Origin: Terrisporobacter mayombei | GTDB taxonomy: Bacteria > Bacillota > Clostridia > Peptostreptococcales > Peptostreptococcaceae | Assembly: GCF_014333445.1 (NCBI RefSeq) | Contig: NZ_JACRYU010000009.1 | Coordinates: forward strand, 1 to 46,526 | Direction of reading: 5' to 3' | DNA: 46,526 nucleotides | In this document: positions 1 to 7,894 of the stretch, piece after piece | Layout of the letters: every line of letters begins with the position of its first letter | Position numbering within the stretch: the stretch's first letter is position 1 | Translations under genes and position numbers: made by a program | The notes under the pieces: generated by a model | Seen by the model: only the letters and a program-made list of their open reading frames with translations | The model's database searches: none | What the model was told of the DNA's origin: nothing

Positions 1-117
<117 letters not shown>

Positions 118-184
118 AAAATTCGCTTTCGCTCATTTCGCCAACGTAATTACTTCGCTTCGCTCACTAATTCCCGTTGCTCAA
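118..184 (-). repeat. rRNA leader hairpin element, related to the pot-operon repeat
   Basis: Read on the minus strand, this stretch begins GCAACGGGAATTA, returns as TAATTACGTTGGC, and ends ATGAGCGAAAGCGAATTTT immediately before mature 16S. The two arms form a hairpin of about 12 bp. The same layout (GCAACG + arm, loop, arm + CGTTGGC, ATGAGCGAA, GAATTTT) occurs in the 66-bp repeats at 11709-11840, but with a different, still complementary, inner stem. It may be part of the rRNA leader processing structure. Confidence 0.7.
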
Positions 185-316
185 GTTTTCAACCTGCTCA
201 GACTAATCATTATCTGAATATCTGGCTTGGTTTGTTTGTGTTTAATTCTTAAAGAATTAATTTATTGTTAACCTACTGTTTAATTTTCAAAGTTCTTATT
301 TCTTTCGACTTCATTT

Positions 317-345
317 ATTCTATCAAAGTCGTTTTTCTCTGTCAA
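317..345 (-). promoter_or_regulatory. rRNA operon proximal promoter (P2)
   Basis: On the minus strand there is a perfect -35 TTGACA (340-345), a 17-bp spacer and -10 TAGAAT (317-322). It lies about 200 bp upstream of 16S, as expected for a strong vegetative sigma-A rRNA promoter. Confidence 0.85.
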
Positions 346-402
346 CATCTTTTTTCTTTTTTAATTTCTTAGATGTTTGCCCTTTTCTTGAGGACATGTA
401 TT

Positions 403-431
403 ACTATACCACTAAAAAAAATATTGGTCAA
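403..431 (-). promoter_or_regulatory. rRNA operon distal promoter (P1)
   Basis: A second minus-strand promoter has -35 TTGACC (426-431), a 17-bp spacer and -10 TATAGT (403-408), about 86 bp upstream of P2. Tandem promoters are normal for rRNA operons. The stretch from here to about 655 is AT-rich and I see no gene or other clear element in it. Confidence 0.75.
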
Positions 432-660
432 CACATTTTTTTAACTTTTTTTATTATTTTTTATTTAATTTTTTAATTCAAAACCTTATCATTTTACTAC
501 CAGAAATAGTTCGATTATTATCGTATATTATATATATCATTATATTTTTAGTTCACACTTTATAAATCTTGCAAACTTTATAAGTCTTACAAAAATATAA
601 AAAATTCCCTTTACTCATATCACCAATGACTTCATTTATTACTCAAGAACTAATGTTAGG

Positions 661-695
661 ATTATAAATTATCCCCCATTCAGATAATTTATAGT
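661..695. repeat. 35-bp palindromic repeat, copy 1
   Basis: The arms ATTATAAATTATC (661-673) and GATAATTTATAGT (683-695) form a near-perfect inverted repeat around a 9-nt loop. An almost identical palindrome with the same loop end (ATTCA) lies at 12868-12902. Both copies sit about 20-40 bp beyond the terminator of a minus-strand gene, in the same orientation. Confidence 0.7.
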
Positions 696-704
696 ACCTT
701 ACTA

Positions 705-737
705 TATAAAAGACCTATAATATCTCTATTATAGGCC
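705..737 (-). terminator. intrinsic terminator of the hydrogenase gene
   Basis: The hairpin CCTATAAT / ATTATAGG (714-721 with 728-735) is followed on the minus strand by TCTTTTAT. It lies about 30 bp downstream of the hydrogenase stop codon. Confidence 0.75.
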
Positions 738-768
738 TAAATAATATTTAACATCAAATTTAAAAAGT

Positions 769-2739
769 TTACATCTCATTATTCTTATTTATATTGAAAT
801 CACCCTTTGGTCTTGCAAAATATCTGGTATGAAGTAATTCATGTGCTTTATGACTTAAAGGATAATCTAAATAGTTATCATATATAGCACGAACCGCAGG
901 ATTTTCTTTTGAAACTCTCATCTCTTTACTTCTATCTATATCATTTAATCCTTCTCCTCTATTTTTTATAACTTCATCTTTATTTCTTCTGACCTTAGGT
1001 TGACCACCACCACCTATACATCCACCTGGACATGCCATAATTTCTATAGCATGATAAAATTCTTCTCCACTTCTTATCTTATCAAGCATTTTACCTGCTT
1101 CTTCTAAACCATGAGTAACACCTATTTTAAGTTTTATATCCCCAACATTCACTTCACAAGATCTAAATCCATCCCATCCTCTAAGAGATTCAAACTCTAT
1201 TTTGTCAAGTCTATTACCTGTCATGTTTTCTAAAGCAGTTCTTAATGCCGATTCTATAACACCACCAGTTCTACCAAATATAATTCCTGCTCCTGTATAT
1301 TCTCCTAATATTTGATCAATTTCTTCATCTTCAAGTTCTTTTAAGTCAATTCCCGAATCTTGGAAAATTTTTATTAATTCCCTAGTCGTTATAACATAAT
1401 CTACATCGTAGTTAAGCCCACGAGAAAACTCTGGTCTTGAAGCTTCATATTTTTTTGCAACACAAGGCATTATAGCAACAGAAGTTACTTCATCTCTCTT
1501 TAGACCTTTTTCTTTTGCCCAAATATCTTTTGCTACTGTGGCGAACATCTGCATAGGTGATTTAGCAGTAGATGGAACATCTAGCATATCTCCATAGTTT
1601 TGTTCTATAAATTTTACCCAAGCAGGACAACATGATGTAAGTATAGGAAGTTTAACATCCTTATCACCTGCAAAATATCTTTCTAATCTTTCTTGTAGCT
1701 CAGCTGCTTCTTCCATTATTGTTAAATCAGCTGCCCAAGTTGTATCAAATACATAATCTACCCCTAATTTTCTAAGTCCTGCTGCAAGTTTTTTCTCCAC
1801 ATTCTCTCCAGGTCCAAATCCAAAAGCTTCTCCTATTGTAACTCTAACAGCAGGTGCCATTTGAGTAATAACAAGTTTATTTGGTGTACTTAAATCTCTT
1901 ATAAATTTTAAAGTATTATCTCCAGCAGTTATGGCATCTACTGGACACGCAGATATACATCTCCCACAATGTGTACATCTAGTATAATCAATGTAATGTT
2001 GTTTTTTACGCTCTCCAGATATACAACTTACAGGACAAACCCTAGCACAAGCTCCACATCCTATACATTTAGGTGTTATGGTAAGTTTAATTAGATTATT
2101 ACACTGCATTGTATAACATTTGTCATCTTCTATATGTTCACTTATTTCTCCATAAAAATTATCTAATATATCTTCTATAATATTATTTTCTTGTTCTAGT
2201 AAATCTTTAATTTCTTCTACTAAAGTTCTTAAAATATAAATATCGCGCATATTAGATTTACCTTTACTAATCCTATCTAATATTTTGCTAATTTTTTTTA
2301 TTGGCTCTTTTACTTTTAGATACTCCTCTAATGATTTTCCACTTTGAAGTTGGCCATATACATAATCTATATAGTATTTAGAGTATTGTACTATACAGTC
2401 TTCTTCTGAAAGTACAACAATACTTCTAATATAATTTTCAAATAAATCAAAATCTAGTACCTTGTCTAAGTCTTTCTGTGTTAAAAGTCTTCCATAAGGA
2501 GGCATCCCTATATGAGCAGCTTTAAATTCTCTTTTATCTAGTATTCCTCCTGTAAAATCAATTATATCTCTCAGAGTAGCATCCTTAGGTATGTCAAATA
2601 TTCCACTATTGTCTACTCTCCCACATATGGCTACTTTTCTTGTACCTTTTTTTGATACCTCTTTTAATAATTCTTCGCTAAAAGAGGAAAACACTGATCC
2701 TCTATCACTATGTAATATAGATGGTTTTTCATTTGTCAT
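769..2739 (-). CDS. [FeFe] hydrogenase with 2[4Fe-4S] ferredoxin domain and degenerate NuoF-like N-terminus
   Basis: A 656-residue cytoplasmic iron-only hydrogenase catalytic protein (2 H+ + 2 e- to H2). Residues 225-235 and 255-265 hold two CxxCxxCxxxC ferredoxin clusters. The H-cluster motifs are intact: TSCCPAW (368-374), MPCVAKKYE (424-432) and ACPGGCIGGGGQP (569-581). Residues about 34-180 resemble the C-terminal part of NuoF/HydB (SLBB-like region, then a DCIVQYSKYYIDYV helix). Where NuoF carries its CGxCxPCR cluster motif, this protein reads QLQSGKSL with no cysteines, so that cluster is gone and no FMN/NADH site is seen. A ferredoxin-linked, monomeric enzyme is inferred. The gene has its own terminator and appears monocistronic. 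The class assignment is sure; the electron partner is not. Confidence 0.93.
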   Translation of the reverse strand: MTNEKPSILHSDRGSVFSSFSEELLKEVSKKGTRKVAICGRVDNSGIFDIPKDATLRDIIDFTGGILDKREFKAAHIGMPPYGRLLTQKDLDKVLDFDLFENYIRSIVVLSEEDCIVQYSKYYIDYVYGQLQSGKSLEEYLKVKEPIKKISKILDRISKGKSNMRDIYILRTLVEEIKDLLEQENNIIEDILDNFYGEISEHIEDDKCYTMQCNNLIKLTITPKCIGCGACARVCPVSCISGERKKQHYIDYTRCTHCGRCISACPVDAITAGDNTLKFIRDLSTPNKLVITQMAPAVRVTIGEAFGFGPGENVEKKLAAGLRKLGVDYVFDTTWAADLTIMEEAAELQERLERYFAGDKDVKLPILTSCCPAWVKFIEQNYGDMLDVPSTAKSPMQMFATVAKDIWAKEKGLKRDEVTSVAIMPCVAKKYEASRPEFSRGLNYDVDYVITTRELIKIFQDSGIDLKELEDEEIDQILGEYTGAGIIFGRTGGVIESALRTALENMTGNRLDKIEFESLRGWDGFRSCEVNVGDIKLKIGVTHGLEEAGKMLDKIRSGEEFYHAIEIMACPGGCIGGGGQPKVRRNKDEVIKNRGEGLNDIDRSKEMRVSKENPAVRAIYDNYLDYPLSHKAHELLHTRYFARPKGDFNINKNNEM

Positions 2740-2842
2740 GATAACAACTCCTTTTCGTCTCTATACTTAAATTATGCTACTTTGACTAATATATACTTTT
2801 AGTATTTTTTACAACTTTTACAGATAAAATGTATACATAAGT

Positions 2843-3055
2843 CTAAAAATATTCAGATATAACATCTAGTTTATTATCTGTTCTTACATTTGCAATAGAA
2901 TTTGCTGTCCCTAATATATTAATAGATTTCCCATGTACCAAATTATGATTAATTCAATATTTAGCACCTAGTTCTTTAGCTATTTTTAATCTTTAATCAT
3001 TAGTTCTAGATACTATTACTATAGCTTCTTTTTTATTCACTAACATTTTGTTCAT
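2843..3055 (-). pseudogene. remnant of a zinc-type alcohol/polyol dehydrogenase
   Basis: From an ATG at 3055 with a strong upstream AGGGGGA site, the frame reads a short protein interrupted by TAA at codon 21 and TGA at codon 34. Between and around the stops are AIVIVSRTND and RLKIAKELGAKY-IN, which match the NAD-binding beta-alpha-beta segment of medium-chain Zn-dehydrogenases (typically ..V.D...RL.LAK.LGA...IN). Only about 70 codons of a roughly 340-residue family remain, so this is a decayed fragment. The family call rests on one segment. Confidence 0.5.
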
Positions 3056-3180
3056 TAAAGTCCCCCTTTTATAAACCTAATTTTAATTAATTATAAATCC
3101 AACTTTTATCAACAGCAATCAAAAATAAAATATATATTATTAAAAATAAGATTAATAGAAAAATCACGGTAAATATTTAT

Positions 3181-3226
3181 AAAATTAAAACCTGTATATA
3201 CAAAATAATCATCTTGTACATACAGG
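3181..3226 (-). terminator. terminator of the sugar PTS/aldolase operon
   Basis: The arms CCTGTATGTACAA and TTGTATATACAGG (minus strand; 3214-3226 with 3191-3203) form a hairpin of about 12 bp followed by TTTTAATTTT. It lies 19 bp beyond the aldolase stop. Confidence 0.85.
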
Positions 3227-3244
3227 CTATATTAACTACTATTA

Positions 3245-4096
3245 CTATTTAACTTGGCCTACACTCTTACATGCAACCATTCTAGCTTTTACATATTCTT
3301 TTACTTCTTCTCTACCTTGGGCATTGTATTTCTTAGGGTCTATTGTATCAGGTTTTGCATCTAAAACTTTTTTAACCCCATTTGTAAATGCTATTCTTAA
3401 ATCTGTAGCATAGTTAACCTTACAAATCCCCCTATTAACACATTCTGTAACTACTTCATCTGGAACTCCTGATGTACCATGTAATACTAATGGTATATCA
3501 ACTAATTCCCTTATTTCAGATAATCTATTTAAATCTAATTTAGGCTCTCCTTTGTATACTCCATGAGCAGTACCTATAGCAACTGCCAATGAATCAACAC
3601 CTGTTTTTTCAACAAATTCTTTAGCTTCATTAGGGTCAGTGTATCCACCATCTCCTCCATCTAAATCATCTTCTTTTCCACCAACTTTTCCAAGCTCAGC
3701 TTCCACAGGTACATTTCCATTCTTACAAACTTCCACTACTGATTTAGTTAAAGCTATATTATCCTCAAAACTACCATGCGAACCATCTATCATTATTGAT
3801 GTATAACCAGTTCTGTAAGCTTTCATTGCTAAATCAAAACTATCTCCATGATCTAAATGTATCGCTACTGGAACGCTTGCTTTTTCTGCTGCTACTTTAA
3901 CATTAGCATAAAAGTAATCAAAGTCAGCATATTTTACAGTTGAAGGTGTAGTTTGCATGATAACTGGAGATTTTTGCTCCTCTGCTGCACCTACAACGGC
4001 CATAACCATTTCCATATTTTCAACATTAAACGCACCTACTGCGTATCCATTTGCTTGTGCATCTAATAACATTTGCTTAGTTGTAACTAATGACAT
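3245..4096 (-). CDS. class II fructose/tagatose-bisphosphate aldolase
   Basis: A 283-residue class II, zinc-dependent ketose-1,6-bisphosphate aldolase that cleaves fructose- or tagatose-1,6-bisphosphate to DHAP and glyceraldehyde-3-phosphate. The HLDHGDS motif (80-86) supplies the catalytic Asp82 and zinc ligand His83. GTAHGVYKG and LHGTSG carry further zinc/phosphate-binding residues, and the FBA/GatY/KbaY family length matches. The start overlaps the end of the EII gene by 10 bp, so translation is probably coupled. As last gene of an operon with a fructose-family EII and a 1-phosphofructokinase-type kinase, it probably serves sugar catabolism rather than central glycolysis. GatY versus Fba cannot be settled from sequence alone. 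Confidence 0.9.
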   Translation of the reverse strand: MSLVTTKQMLLDAQANGYAVGAFNVENMEMVMAVVGAAEEQKSPVIMQTTPSTVKYADFDYFYANVKVAAEKASVPVAIHLDHGDSFDLAMKAYRTGYTSIMIDGSHGSFEDNIALTKSVVEVCKNGNVPVEAELGKVGGKEDDLDGGDGGYTDPNEAKEFVEKTGVDSLAVAIGTAHGVYKGEPKLDLNRLSEIRELVDIPLVLHGTSGVPDEVVTECVNRGICKVNYATDLRIAFTNGVKKVLDAKPDTIDPKKYNAQGREEVKEYVKARMVACKSVGQVK

Positions 4097-5967
4097 ATCT
4101 CTACCTCTCCATTCAGTAATCTTACTACTTCTTTTTCATTTTTACTTTGTAATATAGCATTAACATAATCATCTTCCATTAAATTCTGTGCTAATGATGA
4201 TAGTGTTCTTAAGTGAAGGTCGTTATCTCCCTCTCCTGCCGCTATCATAAATATCAAGTGAACTGGAAGCCCATCTGCTGAATCAAATTCAAATCCTTTT
4301 TTAGATATACCAACTGCCACTCTCGGTTTTACAACAGATTTAGTTTTTGCATGAGGTATTGCTACTCCATTTCCAAACCCTGTTGAAGATACTTCTTCTC
4401 TTTTCTTTATTTCATTTAAAAATTCTTCTTTATTTTCTAGTACACCATCTTGATATAATAAGTCTGTCATTTCTTTTAAAACTTCTTCTTTAGTAGTAGC
4501 TTTTAATTCTAATACTACAGTATTTTCATTATATAAAGATTTTGCGTCTGATTTAGCTTCTATATTAACTGATACTGATTGTGAATTATCTTTTTCTACT
4601 TTTACTTTTGGTGTTACTAATATATATAATATTGCACCAACTGCTGATCCTGCTAATATACAAGCTACCCATAATAATGGTTTATTTACTAATCCTAGTA
4701 TTAAGAATCCTCCATGTGGAGCTGGAACTTCAATTTTCATCATATAAGTTAATATTGCTGATATTGATGAACCTACCATTAATACTGGTATAACTTTTAA
4801 TGGGTTTTTAGCTGCAAAAGGTATTGCACCTTCAGTTATATGAGTACATCCAAGTACATAGTTTAATAAACCTGCTGTACGATCATCTTCTGTAAATCTG
4901 TCTTTTTTGAATGTTGCTGCAAGTGCTATTACAAGTGGTGGCGTTATACAAGCTGCAGATACCCCAGCCATAAATAAATAGTTACCTTGAGCTAATAACA
5001 TTGTTCCTGTTACATATGCTGCTTTGTTAACTGGTCCACCCATATCAAATGCTGACATAGCTCCAATAACTAAACCTAAAGCTATAGGATTTGACTCTTG
5101 CATTCCTGATAAGAAATTCATCATTGATTCATTAAGAGCTGAACAAGGTCCTCCTAAAGCAACCATTAATAATCCTGATGCAAAGACTGTTATTATTGGA
5201 ACTATGAATATAGATTTTAAACCTTCTAATTGTCTTGGAAGTTTTCTTAAACTATTAACAATTAATAATGTAAAATAACCTGCAAAGAAGCCACCGATTA
5301 TACCACCAATAAATCCTGATCCATTATCATTTGCCATCATACCTGCTACAAAACCTGCAAGCATACCTGGTCTTCCTGCTATTGATTGAGCTATGAAAGC
5401 TGTAAGTACTGGAACCATAAGCCCCATTGAGAATCCACCAATAGATTTTATAGTAGCTGCTATTACATTATATTGATCTGATGTTGGGTCAAATGAGAAT
5501 ATTCCCCATAAGAATGATATTGCAGTAAGTACACCACCTGCCACTACAAGAGGAAGCATGTGAGATACACCGTTCATTAAATGTTTATATATTTGATGAC
5601 CTAAAGAAACTTTTTCTTCATTATCATTATTTATTCTTACACTACCTTGTCTTACTGGAACTTTATTATCTATACATCTTTGTATAAGTTCATGAGCCTT
5701 ATTCATTCCGTCTGTTACAGGAACTTCTATTACTGGCTTTCCGTTGAATCTTTCCATATCAACATTTTTATCACAAGCAACTATTATCGCATCTGCCTTT
5801 CTTATTTCTTCAGCTGTTAATGCATTTTCAACACCTATTGCTCCATTTGTTTCTACTTTTATTTCACACCCCAATTCTTTAGCTGCTAACTTTAAAGCTT
5901 TTTCCGCCATGAAAGTATGAGCTATTCCTGTTGGGCAACCTGTAACTGCTAAAATCTTTTTACTCAT
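4087..5967 (-). CDS. PTS fructose-family permease EIIBCA
   Basis: A 626-residue three-domain sugar phosphotransferase permease in B-C-A order. Residues 1-100 are IIB with the phosphocysteine site TGCPTGIAHT (Cys11). Residues about 125-470 are the multispanning IIC domain (long glycine-rich hydrophobic helices). Residues about 485-626 are IIA with the phosphohistidine site GVAIPHAK (His539). It imports and phosphorylates a ketohexose at C1. The ATG at 5967 is preferred over TTG at 5970 because AGGGTGG lies 8 nt upstream; the gene starts right after the kinase stop codon. The B-C-A order differs from the A-B-C order of classical FruA. Substrate could be fructose or tagatose. Confidence 0.92.
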   Translation of the reverse strand: MSKKILAVTGCPTGIAHTFMAEKALKLAAKELGCEIKVETNGAIGVENALTAEEIRKADAIIVACDKNVDMERFNGKPVIEVPVTDGMNKAHELIQRCIDNKVPVRQGSVRINNDNEEKVSLGHQIYKHLMNGVSHMLPLVVAGGVLTAISFLWGIFSFDPTSDQYNVIAATIKSIGGFSMGLMVPVLTAFIAQSIAGRPGMLAGFVAGMMANDNGSGFIGGIIGGFFAGYFTLLIVNSLRKLPRQLEGLKSIFIVPIITVFASGLLMVALGGPCSALNESMMNFLSGMQESNPIALGLVIGAMSAFDMGGPVNKAAYVTGTMLLAQGNYLFMAGVSAACITPPLVIALAATFKKDRFTEDDRTAGLLNYVLGCTHITEGAIPFAAKNPLKVIPVLMVGSSISAILTYMMKIEVPAPHGGFLILGLVNKPLLWVACILAGSAVGAILYILVTPKVKVEKDNSQSVSVNIEAKSDAKSLYNENTVVLELKATTKEEVLKEMTDLLYQDGVLENKEEFLNEIKKREEVSSTGFGNGVAIPHAKTKSVVKPRVAVGISKKGFEFDSADGLPVHLIFMIAAGEGDNDLHLRTLSSLAQNLMEDDYVNAILQSKNEKEVVRLLNGEVEICH

Positions 5968-5970
5968 CAA

Positions 5971-6900
5971 TTATTCCACCCTTCTCACTTTTATTTCTTT
6001 CATATATTGTTCAACCTTTTTTAAGTCACCTATTGCATTGCTCTCTGCCACATTAGCTCCTGTTGCTGAGGCTCTTTTAAGCCCATTTTTGATATTTTCC
6101 TCACTATCGATATCTTCAAGCCATATACTTAAAAATCCAGCTAAAGCAGAGTCCCCAGCACAGGCTGAGCTTAAAAGTTTCACTTGGTATGCACTTGTGT
6201 AGTAGATATTTTTACCATTATAAAAATAAGACCCTTTTTCCCCTAGAGTTAGTAAGATATTTTGAGCTCCTTGTTCATATAAGTATTTCAGAACATCCTT
6301 TATATCCTCTTCATCTCTAAGAACTATTCCAAAAATATCTGCTATTTCTTCATCATTTGGTTTAATTAAAAATGGCTTATATTTTAATAGACATTTTAGT
6401 TTTGGTGAACTAATGTCTAGAATAACCCTTGTTTTCTTTTCTTCACAAATTTTAAGTATTTCTTCATAATAAGATGTATCTATGCCTGGTGGTAAACTCC
6501 CACTTATTGATAAGTAATCTAAATCATCAAAATCTTTCATTTTATCAAGCATTTCTTTTTGTTGCTTCTTAGCAACGAAAGAACCCGCATTAACGAATTT
6601 AAACTCTCCTTCACCATCATTTAAAAATATATTAATCCTTGTTGTATCTTCAACTTCCACTGGAAAAATTTCTATTCCCTTTTTCTCAGTTTCTTCAATA
6701 ATGTATTTTCCTGAAAATCCTCCGAAAAAACCTAGCACCTTTGAATCTATTCCAAAATGTTTCAATACAAAACTTACATTTAAACCTTTTCCATTTGCTG
6801 AATAAACAACATCATGAGTTCTATTTACAAGTTTTCTTTCTATTGAATTAGTACATATATTCATGTCTATGGCAGGATTTGTAGTTAATGTATAAATCAT
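5971..6900 (-). CDS. 1-phosphofructokinase / tagatose-phosphate kinase family (PfkB)
   Basis: A 309-residue PfkB-family sugar kinase. It has the N-terminal TLTTNPAIDMNI signature of 1-phosphofructokinases, a SANGKGLNVSFVLKHFG substrate segment and the C-terminal anion-hole/catalytic-base motif SSACAGDSALAGF. It would convert the ketose-1-phosphate delivered by the PTS into the 1,6-bisphosphate for the aldolase. The start ATG is preceded by AAGGGAGG. It is first gene of the three-gene unit, with a hairpin and operator-like palindromes directly upstream. FruK and tagatose-1-phosphate kinases are close relatives, so the substrate is left open. Confidence 0.88.
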   Translation of the reverse strand: MIYTLTTNPAIDMNICTNSIERKLVNRTHDVVYSANGKGLNVSFVLKHFGIDSKVLGFFGGFSGKYIIEETEKKGIEIFPVEVEDTTRINIFLNDGEGEFKFVNAGSFVAKKQQKEMLDKMKDFDDLDYLSISGSLPPGIDTSYYEEILKICEEKKTRVILDISSPKLKCLLKYKPFLIKPNDEEIADIFGIVLRDEEDIKDVLKYLYEQGAQNILLTLGEKGSYFYNGKNIYYTSAYQVKLLSSACAGDSALAGFLSIWLEDIDSEENIKNGLKRASATGANVAESNAIGDLKKVEQYMKEIKVRRVE

Positions 6901-6941
6901 GCTTTATTCCTCCCTTTATCTTATATTTAAATTATAAAAAA

Positions 6942-6990
6942 AAATGAGATGAAAATCTTTTCATAATATGAAAACGATTTTATCTCATTT
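6942..6990. promoter_or_regulatory. rpiR terminator hairpin with embedded operator and cre-like site
   Basis: A long inverted repeat (outer arms AAATGAGAT / ATCTCATTT) is followed on the minus strand by nine T, giving an intrinsic terminator for the regulator gene or an attenuator ahead of the kinase. Inside it lies TGAAAATCTTTTCA (6950-6963), which has the same form as the palindrome TGAAAATATTTTCA at the regulator's own promoter. Also inside, 6968-6982 fits the CcpA cre consensus WTGNAANCGNWNNCW with one mismatch (T for C). Roles as RpiR operator and cre are inferred. Confidence 0.6.
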
Positions 6991-7007
6991 TTAATTAAGA
7001 AACTAAT

Positions 7008-7754
7008 TTATAGCTCTAAATGTGCTGACATATAGTCTATAATTATTCTAGACATCATAAATAAAGAAACTCTAGAAGACACTTCATATTCTTTTATAGA
7101 AACATGATTATGTTTGAATCCTATTAAATTATAATGAGAACATTCTATAAGAGATGAGTTCTCGCTACAACAACAAGTTATAACTTTAGAACCACAGCTA
7201 TTGGCATTTTTAGCCGACTCAATTAACTCTGGTGTTTCTCCATTCAATGAAAATATGAAAACTACTTCATCACTATTCAAACTTCTTGTTTTTATTTCCA
7301 TAATATTAGGATCATCAAGAAATATCACATTAAATCCTAATAATTGAAGTTTTAGGGTAAATTCTTGTCCTACATAGCAAGTAAGCCCTCTCGCAAGCAC
7401 ATAAATTTTTTTTGATTCAGTAAGGCAATTTACTATGTTTAATACATTTGTAACAGAAATTCTATCAACAACTTGCCTAGCTTCTATAAAAGATTTATTT
7501 ATTATTTCCCCCATATTATAGATTTCATCATCATTAGTTTTAGATGTAAGTCTATATCTTAATTCATTAAATCCATTTACTCCACATTTTCTTATAGCCC
7601 TGGATACTGTTGCTGGAGAAGAATAAGTATCAAAGGCAATATCAACTATAGATAATTCAGATAATCTATCTTCATTATTATTTATAAACCTTATTATTTC
7701 ACCTTCTGTTTTTGTAAGACTTTGCATTATATCTTTATTTACTTCTATTAACAC
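7008..7754 (-). CDS. RpiR-family transcriptional regulator (HTH + SIS)
   Basis: A 248-residue RpiR-type regulator. The N-terminal HTH_6 domain (about 1-75) contains SIVDIAFDTYSSPATVSRAIRKCG, and the C-terminal SIS domain (about 95-230, KKIYVLARGLTCYVGQEF and FIFSLNGETPEL) binds phosphosugars. The GTG at 7754 is chosen because AGGGGGGAG lies 6 nt upstream; the longer reading frame would run through the promoter. It precedes the kinase/PTS/aldolase genes on the same strand and has its own promoter and a terminator-like hairpin after it. It probably controls the adjacent operon by sensing the phosphorylated sugar. Confidence 0.88.
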   Translation of the reverse strand: MLIEVNKDIMQSLTKTEGEIIRFINNNEDRLSELSIVDIAFDTYSSPATVSRAIRKCGVNGFNELRYRLTSKTNDDEIYNMGEIINKSFIEARQVVDRISVTNVLNIVNCLTESKKIYVLARGLTCYVGQEFTLKLQLLGFNVIFLDDPNIMEIKTRSLNSDEVVFIFSLNGETPELIESAKNANSCGSKVITCCCSENSSLIECSHYNLIGFKHNHVSIKEYEVSSRVSLFMMSRIIIDYMSAHLEL

Positions 7755-7777
7755 AAAACTCTCCCCCCTTATGATTA

Positions 7778-7791
7778 TGAAAATATTTTCA
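7778..7791. promoter_or_regulatory. candidate RpiR operator (autoregulation)
   Basis: The perfect 14-bp palindrome TGAAAATATTTTCA lies just downstream of the regulator's promoter, where a repressor would block transcription. It differs by one base from the palindrome upstream of the kinase at 6950-6963. Confidence 0.6.
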
Positions 7792-7806
7792 ATTTTATCT
7801 AAAATC

Positions 7807-7834
7807 ATTATATCAAGTTTTTTATATTTTTCAA
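7807..7834 (-). promoter_or_regulatory. promoter of the RpiR regulator gene
   Basis: On the minus strand there is -35 TTGAAA (7829-7834), a 16-bp spacer and -10 TATAAT (7807-7812). It lies about 55 bp before the GTG start. Confidence 0.65.
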
Positions 7835-7845
7835 TTTTTATATAC

Positions 7846-7880
7846 AAAAAAGATATGGTCATATTTAAACAACCATATCT
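7846..7880 (-). terminator. terminator of the pot operon
   Basis: The minus-strand hairpin AGATATGG / CCATATCT is followed by a run of T, 15 bp after the potD stop. Confidence 0.85.
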
Positions 7881-7894
7881 TCCTATTTAAAATC

